Source: Candidatus Pacearchaeota archaeon
Lineage (GTDB): Archaea > Nanobdellota > Nanobdellia > Pacearchaeales > GW2011-AR1
Direction: 5' to 3'
NCBI GenBank assembly: GCA_018303945.1
Contig: JAGVXD010000008.1
Coordinates: 1-35,095 of the forward strand
Length of the DNA: 35,095 bases
Shown here: piece after piece, positions 1 through 6,435 of the stretch
Layout of the letters: every line of letters starts with the position of its first letter
How positions within the stretch are numbered: position 1 is the stretch's first letter
Position numbers and translations under genes: made by a program
Notes under the pieces: model-generated
The model's database searches: none
What the model was told of the DNA's origin: nothing
What the model saw: only the letters and a program-made list of their open reading frames with translations

Positions 1-396
1 CCAGGCGCTCTTAATACAACATCAAGCAATGATCCCCTTTTGATGAACAATACTGGAAATAAAGCAATTGCCGCGGGAAGCATAGACCTTAATGCAACTC
101 ATCTAGTTGGAGAAACAGACAATACTAAAGCGCTCTATGCAGGCAATTTTACCATCTCTCTTGCAGCCAATGGAGGAATTGAATGCGGAGGCACAACAAC
201 TAACGTAACAACCCTTGCCCGCGCAGTCTATACTGCAATTACTAATTCAACTCTCTCCAGAGGAAATCATTCAGTAAATGACGGCATAACAGGGCAAGAA
301 CAGCTTTATTCATGCCTGACTCTAGCAGGCAGCGAACTATCGTCGCAGTCATATTCAACGTCGGCTCAGGGAGCATGGACTTTGAGGACAAATTAA
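1..396 (+). CDS. Partial exported surface protein, C-terminal end
   Basis: The reading frame is open from the first base, so the 5' end lies outside the window; only the last 131 residues are seen. The sequence is rich in Asn, Thr and Ser with many N-x-S/T sequons, has two cysteines far apart, and ends without a membrane anchor (final residues AWTLRTN). This composition is typical of secreted or S-layer-like proteins of DPANN archaea, but I recognise no named domain. The stop codon is one base before the ATG of the next gene, and the two following genes also encode anchored exported proteins, so this is probably the first visible member of an envelope operon. The exported location is inferred from composition and context, because the signal peptide is not in view. 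Confidence 0.7.
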   Translation, partial: PGALNTTSSNDPLLMNNTGNKAIAAGSIDLNATHLVGETDNTKALYAGNFTISLAANGGIECGGTTTNVTTLARAVYTAITNSTLSRGNHSVNDGITGQEQLYSCLTLAGSELSSQSYSTSAQGAWTLRTN

Positions 397-397
397 A

Positions 398-1030
398 ATG
401 AAAATAAATAAAAATCCCAATCACAGCAAGCTATGTGGTATTGCACCCAGTTTGAGCAATAAAAACCTCTCAATAATTAGCTCTTTTCTTTTAATCTTAT
501 TGTTTAGTTCTTTTGTTTCAAGTGCAGGCGTTTCATCTCCGTACTGGGATAAAGATGGAGAAGGAAACGAGAATCCTCTTATTCTCTCTCCGGGAGAAAC
601 TAAAGAATTTCAATTTATCCTCCAAAATGCCGGTTCAGACCAAGATTTAACATTTACTGCATCAGTGACTTTGGGAGGGGAAATTGCAAAAATTGTTGAT
701 CCTGAAGACAGATATCTTGTGTCATCAGGTAAAACCGATGTCTCTGTCAAAATGAGGGTGCATGTGCCAAAAGACGCTCTTCCAGGCAGAGAATATAAAG
801 TAAGAGTTGATTTCTTAAGCACACCCGTAGCAGAACCCGGACAATTCCAATTCGCTAGCGGATATGGAACTTCATTTACTGTAAAGGTAACTGAGAGTTT
901 GCCAAAATCAGAGAAAAAATCAACTTCAAGATTATCCACACCAACTATCTTGCTTTTAATTGCATTGATAATTATATTAATAATCATAATAATCTTAATT
1001 AAAAAGAGAAAAGGCGCTAAAGCTAAATAG
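398..1030 (+). CDS. Membrane-anchored exported protein with one Ig-like domain
   Basis: A 210-residue protein. Residues about 24-42 form a hydrophobic signal segment (IISSFLLILLFSSF followed by VSSAG), then comes a beta-rich domain of about 120 residues. Its phrasing (LSPGETKEFQFILQNAG, VHVPKDALPG) is typical of archaeal alternative Ig/NEW3-like domains. A transmembrane helix near residues 182-200 and a Lys/Arg-rich tail (KKRKGAKAK) give a topology of outside domain and inside tail. The ATG at 398 is one base after the previous stop. The codons for about residues 5-23 are a copy of a dispersed repeat also found near 10.6 kb, so the N-terminal extension before the signal peptide may be repeat-derived. 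A TTG at 452 is a possible alternative start. Probably co-transcribed with its neighbours; function unknown. Confidence 0.75.
   Translation: MKINKNPNHSKLCGIAPSLSNKNLSIISSFLLILLFSSFVSSAGVSSPYWDKDGEGNENPLILSPGETKEFQFILQNAGSDQDLTFTASVTLGGEIAKIVDPEDRYLVSSGKTDVSVKMRVHVPKDALPGREYKVRVDFLSTPVAEPGQFQFASGYGTSFTVKVTESLPKSEKKSTSRLSTPTILLLIALIIILIIIIILIKKRKGAKAK
410..467 (+). repeat. Dispersed small repeat, copy A (inside a coding region)
   Basis: This copy starts with AAAAATCCCAATCA and contains the 21-base core 440-460 (ATTGCACCCAGTTTGAGCAAT), which matches the cores at 10581-10601 and 10677-10697 with one mismatch. The core has 5-base inverted ends (ATTGC/GCAAT) and can form a small hairpin. A second mini-hairpin (CACA..TGTG) lies just before it. 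The copy is in frame within the gene at 398. Confidence 0.75.
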
Positions 1031-1041
1031 CGTATATATTA

Positions 1042-2679
1042 ATGATAAAAGAAAATCTGGCAGTTCTGATATTATGCTTCTTAGTTGTTTTACTTTCACC
1101 AGTATTCGTAAATGCGCTTAATAATATTTCTATAACTGGAAAAGCTACATCACAGCAGACTAACGTCTCAATTACAATAATTGGTGCACCTGCATCACTG
1201 ACCCTGATTACACCAAGAAATGTGACTTATCCTATGAACTCAACCATAATCCTAAATTTTACCACTAGCGGACATCAATCAATATGGTATGCGTTAAATG
1301 GGACTTCTAATATCTCAATCTCATCTTATGTCCAGCTCAATTTATCAGAAGGGCAGTATAGACTTATACTCTATGTAAACAATACAGACAATACTATTAC
1401 TTCAAGAAATGTCACGTTTGCTGTAAACTCCACAATATTGAATATTTCTTTTGAAGAATACCGAAACAAGGGAGCTACAATAAACTTTATGACTTTTGGT
1501 CTTGAAGAAATAAGAAGTATGAATATAATTCTGGAAAATACACCCTTTGGAAAGATAGTATTTTCCTCACCTATAGATTTGCTGGCAGATTACAATCAGA
1601 GTGATTCAACTGTAGATATTGACAACGCAGTAAACATTTCATATAATGAAATAACTTTAAACTCATCTCTTCTCCCTAATTTCAACATCTCTGCAGTTCT
1701 CACACTCTCAAACCTCACGTTTACAAATCCACGCATATTGCGCGATGGCTCTCCCTGCCCTGAATCTATATGTACGAAAAATAGTTATGAAGACGGAGTT
1801 CTTGAGTTTATAGTACAGGGGTTTAGCACTTACAGCGCAGACGAAACTCCTTCTGGAGGCGGCACTGCTTCAACTGCGGTAGATTCCTCTACAGGAGGCG
1901 GAGGAATAGCAAGCATTTTTAGCAAGCCAAACATTACCCAGAAGATAGAATTATCTCCAAATAAATTGTCTCTTTCTATTCGTCAGGGAGAGACAAAAAG
2001 AAGAGAAATAACTCTTACGAACAAGGGAAGCAAGCCGGACACATTGACATTTGACATATCAAACTTAAAACAATTCATGAAAATTCAGGAAGACATAGTA
2101 CATCTTGCATCGGGAGAATCTAGGAATATCACTCTTGACTTCATAGCTCCTGAAAACACCATTCCTGATACTTATCTGGGTTCATTGATTGTAATCTCTG
2201 ATTTTGAAGAAAATGAATTGCTTATTGCCCTTAGCGTTCAGGAAAAAAATCCATTATTTGATGTGACGATAGAAATACCTGAAGAATTCCAGACAATTGC
2301 TCCTGGAAAGACATTATTATCAGAAGTTAAACTATACAATTTAGGAGCCTTAGGCAGAGTTGATGCAGTACTGACTTATGAAATAATTGACCGCGATGGC
2401 CATATTCTTTTCGCAAGTGAAGAAACTTTAGCCATAGAAACTCAAGCAAGTTTTACCAAAAGAACATTAATTCCTGAAAATACTCCTGAAGGCAGCTATA
2501 TTCTCAAAGTAAAAGTTAGCTATGCAGAAAGCGCCGCAACCTCAAGCGCATGGTTTGCTGTGAAGATTCCATCCAATGAGCAAAAATACGCAAAATATCT
2601 GTTATTCCTTGTAATAATTGGGATAATAATTGCCTTTTTCTTTATCCCAATTATAAGGCGCTCTGCAGATAAATTATAA
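1042..2679 (+). CDS. Large membrane-anchored exported beta-sandwich protein
   Basis: A 545-residue protein. It has an N-terminal signal peptide (about residues 6-26), an Ig-like segment (about 40-130), and a module at about 152-266 that ends in GFSTYSADE. After a Gly/Ser/Thr-rich linker come two NEW3/CARDB-like beta domains (about 300-400 and 405-510), then a transmembrane helix near 518-538 with a short basic tail. The module at 152-266 contains a PCPESIC cysteine pair and closely resembles residues 1500-1612 of the subtilase at 20317-25632, which points to a shared extracellular building block. Many N-x-S/T sequons suggest glycosylation. The ATG is 11 bases after the preceding stop, in the same orientation. 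Likely cell-surface role; partner unknown. Confidence 0.75.
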   Translation: MIKENLAVLILCFLVVLLSPVFVNALNNISITGKATSQQTNVSITIIGAPASLTLITPRNVTYPMNSTIILNFTTSGHQSIWYALNGTSNISISSYVQLNLSEGQYRLILYVNNTDNTITSRNVTFAVNSTILNISFEEYRNKGATINFMTFGLEEIRSMNIILENTPFGKIVFSSPIDLLADYNQSDSTVDIDNAVNISYNEITLNSSLLPNFNISAVLTLSNLTFTNPRILRDGSPCPESICTKNSYEDGVLEFIVQGFSTYSADETPSGGGTASTAVDSSTGGGGIASIFSKPNITQKIELSPNKLSLSIRQGETKRREITLTNKGSKPDTLTFDISNLKQFMKIQEDIVHLASGESRNITLDFIAPENTIPDTYLGSLIVISDFEENELLIALSVQEKNPLFDVTIEIPEEFQTIAPGKTLLSEVKLYNLGALGRVDAVLTYEIIDRDGHILFASEETLAIETQASFTKRTLIPENTPEGSYILKVKVSYAESAATSSAWFAVKIPSNEQKYAKYLLFLVIIGIIIAFFFIPIIRRSADKL

Positions 2680-2701
2680 TAAATACGGAGAATTTAATTT
2701 A

Positions 2702-3349
2702 TCACTTTTTACCAGTTCTCAACACCCCGAAAGCCCTGAAGCCGGCGTACAAGCCCCTGCCCCTGCAAACGAGCCGAGATCCGCACAGAGGAACGTCGAA
2801 CCACAGATAGTTAACAGTAGCGAGATTCTTCGACTCTCCAGTAATACCCGAAAAAGGTATTTCTCCTAGAGTGAACTTCTTAAAGTAAAGCTTGTTTTGC
2901 TTTCTTAGAATGAATTGAGTTTCAGGCATTTCTATAGTCAAAGAAATGTTTCCTGTTTGTGAAAGAATGAGGGTATCTCTGTCTTCTGGTACTATTGAAT
3001 CCTGACTTTGTGCTAAAGCTTCCATCGCCTCATAATATTCCTTGCTTGTTTCAAAGTACTTTCCGTTTGCATGAGCTTTTACAGCGGCTGAAGCCATGCC
3101 GATATTCATCAAAGGAGAATTTCTAACTAGGATGGTTTTTCCGCCTTTTATTGCTACAGGGGCTATACTTGTTCTTGAATAATCTTTAGAAAGACCTTCC
3201 AGTCTTATTTGAGCCACTTCATCGGGAGCAGCTAAAGAATGAATCCCTACTGCTGCGAAAGCTTCTAGTTGCTTGTCTAAAGGCGCAGCTACATGGTAAA
3301 TATCACCAAGGCCTTTTACATTATCTATTTTTTGTGCTGTGTATGTCAT
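2702..3349 (-). CDS. Putative DGR target protein with GC-rich C-terminus
   Basis: The ATG at 3349 is preferred (protein begins MTYTAQKIDNV) because the longer frame runs into AT-rich promoter-like DNA and overlaps the divergent gene at 3449. This gives 215 residues without signal peptide or membrane segment. The N-terminal two thirds are not recognised. The end of the protein, with GSRLVCRGRG and AGFRAFGVL, resembles the C-type-lectin-fold ends of DGR target proteins. The DNA for this end (2711-2806) is 59 of 96 G/C by hand count, far richer than the rest of the gene. A reverse transcriptase relic lies 0.6 kb away. DGR assignment is inference; no template repeat is present in the window. The gene converges on the exported protein gene ending at 2679. 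Confidence 0.55.
   Translation of the reverse strand: MTYTAQKIDNVKGLGDIYHVAAPLDKQLEAFAAVGIHSLAAPDEVAQIRLEGLSKDYSRTSIAPVAIKGGKTILVRNSPLMNIGMASAAVKAHANGKYFETSKEYYEAMEALAQSQDSIVPEDRDTLILSQTGNISLTIEMPETQFILRKQNKLYFKKFTLGEIPFSGITGESKNLATVNYLWFDVPLCGSRLVCRGRGLYAGFRAFGVLRTGKK
2711..2806 (-). other. Candidate DGR variable region
   Basis: The last coding part of the preceding gene is about 61% G+C in an AT-rich window and encodes a run of Arg, Gly, Cys, Tyr and Phe positions ending in a GFRAFGVL-like motif. This is the place and character expected of a variable repeat that receives cDNA from a template repeat. I found no second copy in this window. Confidence 0.35.
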
Positions 3350-3448
3350 ATATTTTCTATAAATATCCACTATTTTAATCTTATCATTTAGTAATTTAAA
3401 AGTAGTAATAAGAGAAAGTATTAAAAAGTAAAGAAAACGCACTAACAG

Positions 3449-3868
3449 ATGAGTAAGGCAGATTATCTTAATCAATTGATGCAGAATAGAAGTTATTGCT
3501 CCTGTAATTCTCTTAGCGAGTTAATTGAAAAGAAAGACTCGGCGGTAAAATTGGAATTTATATGTGCCCAATTTAAGAGAAATGCGGACTTGAAAAATCC
3601 AGAATCACAAGATAGAAATTTTCTTGTTGACTATCAAGAAGAAATTAAAAGGTTAAAAGAAGCAGTTAAAGAGTACTACTTATCACTTTATCTGCATGCT
3701 GCTCAAGATAAAGTATATTTTGCTTTGCATGACTTAAATGAAGAAAGAATAACTCAAATTTTAACTTTGGATGAAGTGAAGAATATTCTTAAGAAAAACA
3801 AGCCAATTATTAGCATACATTGCAATACCTGCAGGCAGCAGATTGACATCGTTTCTTCAATTATTTAA
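3449..3868 (+). CDS. Unknown small protein with cysteine pairs
   Basis: A 139-residue protein starting at an ATG and transcribed away from the DGR-like gene. It is mostly helical and charged, with a CSC motif near residues 18-20 and a CNTC pair near the C-terminus (residues 126-129); together these could bind one zinc ion, though the spacing is unusual. There is no signal peptide or transmembrane helix. I do not recognise a family. Its location between a putative DGR target and a reverse transcriptase relic raises the thought of an accessory factor, but nothing in the sequence supports that directly. Confidence 0.5.
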   Translation: MSKADYLNQLMQNRSYCSCNSLSELIEKKDSAVKLEFICAQFKRNADLKNPESQDRNFLVDYQEEIKRLKEAVKEYYLSLYLHAAQDKVYFALHDLNEERITQILTLDEVKNILKKNKPIISIHCNTCRQQIDIVSSII

Positions 3869-3966
3869 TGAGAATAGCGGATTCTCCAGATTGGAAGAAG
3901 GCAAGGTTGACTCTTTCTCTCCAAGTTATTAATTTTACTATTTCTTTTATGTGAATAATGGGCATA

Positions 3967-4152
3967 TTATAATTTTTCCCACAAGATATCAATAATCTCT
4001 ATTTTTATCTTTTCCCTTAGCCTATGCATGTTTCCCCATCTAGCATAAGCCTGCCAGCCCTGAAAACTATTCTTTATTGTAGAAAAATCAATAATGCCTT
4101 TTCTATATAGTTCAACTCTCTTTTTCATACTCTGGATATTTCTTTTTCTTAA
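3967..4152 (-). pseudogene. Reverse transcriptase remnant (C-terminal end)
   Basis: On the minus strand an open frame from 4152 to the stop at 3967 encodes about 61 residues. Its middle (NSFQGWQAYARWGNMHRLRE) and the preceding RVELYRKGIIDFSTIK match the C-terminal thumb-end pattern of retron/DGR/group II-type reverse transcriptases, which reads roughly R-x-x-G-x-I-x-F-x-x-I-x-x-S-x-x-W-x-x-H/Y-A-x-x-x-N-x-x-x-L-R. The catalytic palm with its xxDD motif is absent and an in-frame stop lies just upstream, so this is a relic, not a working gene. It sits directly after the stop of the gene at 4187. The rest of the 3869-4186 gap shows nothing else I can name. The identification is from pattern memory. 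Confidence 0.55.
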
Positions 4153-4186
4153 TTAATCTGAAACTCGCAAAAATCCTTGCTTTTCT

Positions 4187-4783
4187 TTAATCGCCTTTCC
4201 AATATTTGTGATCTGGAAGATAATCTGTAAGTTTTACTTCTTTGCCTTCTACCTCGTACAAAATTCTACCTCTACGAGAGACGCGAATTGAAAGTCCAGG
4301 CAGATGTTTCAGTCTTTCTTGCTTTCCCAAACCTTTGCTGATTTTATTAATTGCACGTTCAATTTCAGAGTGATTATGTCCTTGTATTGCTCTTTCAAAA
4401 TTCTCTGTTCTGATAATATGTAATTCTTCTTTCTCTTTCCGAGCAAGTTCTCTTTGTCTGTTGTACTCTCTTCGCTCTTCGGCTTTAATATGCCTGCGAT
4501 GTGATCTGTTTACCACATATTTATCTCTTTCAGGAAGCTCTTCATATTTTTCTTCCCCAATCATTTTGCGCAGCACAGATTCGCGTTGATGATAAGCTTC
4601 TGACTCAGAATATGAAATAAGCACAATTCCCAGAGCAATAAACGCCATTCCCAGAATGGAAACGGCTCCCTCTATATTATCTGCGATAACGAAGCCGGTA
4701 ATAGAAGTAAAAACATTCAAAAGAAATAATGTCCCTGCAATAAGAGATAAAATTCCAAGTGTTTTAGGAGTTCTCAAATACAT
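4187..4783 (-). CDS. Unknown two-helix membrane protein with charged cytoplasmic domain
   Basis: A 198-residue protein starting at an ATG. Two hydrophobic helices (about residues 8-32 and 38-58) are followed by a long, highly charged helical region (about 65-130, Glu/Arg/Lys rich, likely coiled coil) and a compact C-terminal segment of about 60 residues with short basic beta-like motifs (SIRVSRRGRILYEV) ending in DYLPDHKYWKGD. No family recognised. The topology suggests a hairpin anchor with a cytoplasmic domain. Confidence 0.6.
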   Translation of the reverse strand: MYLRTPKTLGILSLIAGTLFLLNVFTSITGFVIADNIEGAVSILGMAFIALGIVLISYSESEAYHQRESVLRKMIGEEKYEELPERDKYVVNRSHRRHIKAEERREYNRQRELARKEKEELHIIRTENFERAIQGHNHSEIERAINKISKGLGKQERLKHLPGLSIRVSRRGRILYEVEGKEVKLTDYLPDHKYWKGD

Positions 4784-4869
4784 ATTACTTTTTAGTATTA
4801 TCCATATTAATAAATCTATTTGTTCTCTTGAATCCAGTATAAATTAACCAACCTTTGCGATGCTTATGG

Positions 4870-5376
4870 TCAGGATCTTCTTCCTTGTAATTCCAAAAAT
4901 GCTTTCAATGCTTCTTTAAAGTCCTTTACATCACTCGTCACTATATCCTCAACTCCGTCAATTCTCCCAGGTATTACATATTTGTCATATATTTCTCTTA
5001 GAAACTTATACAATGGAGGACTCTCCCAATTGCTATTAGGGTCTTTGGTTATCATTCCTTTTATCTCCATGCGAAGATTTCCTTTGTTTGTCTTTTTCTT
5101 TTTCCCATCAATTTCCGCTTCTACATCCTGCAGTCCAAATACCTCTATCTTTATTGATATCTCTATTTTGAAATAATCAGACAATTTCTTTCCTAATTTC
5201 CACTCAACAAGTATTTCACGCCCGGCAGGAGTTACCTTTTCCTGATACTTTTCTTCTACCAAACCACCATATTGCTCATCTTTGAACCACTGATAGGAAT
5301 ATTTGTAGAAGTCTTTGAAATTAAATATTCCTTCATGTTCTATCTTCTCTTTTATTAAAACTTCTTTTTCAGCCAT
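4870..5376 (-). CDS. Unknown conserved-looking cytoplasmic protein
   Basis: A 168-residue acidic protein that starts MAEKEVLIKEKIEHEG, without signal peptide or transmembrane segment. Alternating strands in the middle (ILVEWKLGKKLSDYFKIEIS, then KIEVFGLQDVEAEI) followed by two amphipathic helices suggest an alpha/beta fold. Similar short proteins with a YKYSYQWFKDEQY-like start occur in DPANN archaea as far as I recall, but I know no assigned function. It is transcribed divergently from the membrane protein at 5476 and in the same direction as the 4187 gene downstream. Confidence 0.6.
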   Translation of the reverse strand: MAEKEVLIKEKIEHEGIFNFKDFYKYSYQWFKDEQYGGLVEEKYQEKVTPAGREILVEWKLGKKLSDYFKIEISIKIEVFGLQDVEAEIDGKKKKTNKGNLRMEIKGMITKDPNSNWESPPLYKFLREIYDKYVIPGRIDGVEDIVTSDVKDFKEALKAFLELQGRRS

Positions 5377-5475
5377 CTTTTTACAAACTCGGATAGTACA
5401 TGTTCTATTTAAAGATTACCTTAAGGTTTTTTCTCTGGACGATAGTATTTTAAATTTGATTAACTCAAGTTATTC

Positions 5476-6090
5476 ATGGCTGTGAAGAAAGAAGCGGCGC
5501 ATTATCATGTAAAGCGCATTGTAGCAATGGCGGTATCACTCTTTATTTTAGTGGTTCTTTACACTTTCAAGAACATATCTACGTGGACAAGAGCCGGCTC
5601 TACAATATGGCTCGTACTAGTTTTCTATATAATTGACCATTATTTAAACCTAAAGTTTCGCTGGAGGCACTATATATTCATATTATTTATTGCAACGGCA
5701 AGTTTCTTTCTTAGCCAACTCTACTTTCTAGTACCATCATATGATAAGTTTCTTCACTTTATTCAGCCTGTAATGCTTTCTTCAATAGTGTTTCATCTCG
5801 TCACAAAATTGAAAATAAAAACGCATTGGAAACTTATATTTACTTTCTTTATAGTTCTTGGAAGCGTCGGACTATTTGAGTTGGGTGAGTACGGCCTGGA
5901 TTATATTTTTGACTCAAAGCTTCAAGGTGTATTTATAAGAGATTTGCAATCTTTCGAGAAATTAAATATACTGATGGATAGACTTGATGATACTATGATA
6001 GACATGGCTCTTGGCTTTCTTGGCGCAGCGGGATATCTTCTTGCAGGAGCATTTCTCTTTGATAGGATTAAGAATATACATTATCTTTGA
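5476..6090 (+). CDS. YjdF/DUF2238-like integral membrane protein
   Basis: A 204-residue protein with about six transmembrane helices. Two signatures resemble the YjdF/DUF2238 family: YDKFLHF in the loop before helix 4, and the acidic pair region LFELGEYGLDYIF followed later by DDTMIDMALGFLGA, which parallels the family's D-T-x-x-D-M pattern. The family's function is not firmly known. It starts at an ATG after an AT-rich divergent intergenic region shared with the gene at 4870-5376. The motifs can be seen directly; the family call is moderate. Confidence 0.55.
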   Translation: MAVKKEAAHYHVKRIVAMAVSLFILVVLYTFKNISTWTRAGSTIWLVLVFYIIDHYLNLKFRWRHYIFILFIATASFFLSQLYFLVPSYDKFLHFIQPVMLSSIVFHLVTKLKIKTHWKLIFTFFIVLGSVGLFELGEYGLDYIFDSKLQGVFIRDLQSFEKLNILMDRLDDTMIDMALGFLGAAGYLLAGAFLFDRIKNIHYL

Positions 6091-6435
6091 AATAATCATA
6101 TAGCCGTTACAGATAGAAATGTTTTCTATGTTTTATATAAGAAGAGGAGTGCGAGAAGCACTTAAATGCCAGGCCGTCTTCATGCCACATTTCAAGGAGT
6201 GGAAAAAATTTAATCCTACTAGATTAGATTACGATCTAGTAATTAATTTCTGCTGATGTCATACAACAAACAGAATTTCCATATGAGGTTATATATTATT
6301 TTTCTGAAGAAATTGAAAGAGAAATTAGAAGATAATATATAGAGAACTGCCTCTCGTTGTCATCTAAGCAAGACAGTTATCCATTAGAGAGGAAGATTTT
6401 CTTCATTAAAGGTATTTTCTTAATCCGAAATAAAA
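6091..6435 (+). other. Gene-free stretch with a degraded-looking short ORF
   Basis: This 345-base gap has no convincing gene. On the plus strand a 45-codon frame at 6119-6256 (MFSMFYIRRGVREALKCQAV as its start) ends at a TGA, and a different frame just after it reads IIQQTEFPYEVIYYFSEEIE before stopping. Protein-like composition on both sides of a stop and frame change hints at a decayed gene. I recognise no family and cannot exclude chance. Confidence 0.25.

Noticed and set aside
3449-3868. Could this small helical protein be the DGR accessory factor Avd?
   Set aside because: The position is suggestive, but the cysteine pairs and lack of a four-helix barrel pattern do not fit.
2711-4186. 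A DGR template repeat next to the target gene
   Set aside because: I compared the GC-rich end of the target with the stretch up to 4186 and found no adenine-differing copy.
6259-6270. 12 bases TCATACAACAAA shared with 31564-31575
   Set aside because: AT-rich, low-complexity word with no shared flanks; probably chance.
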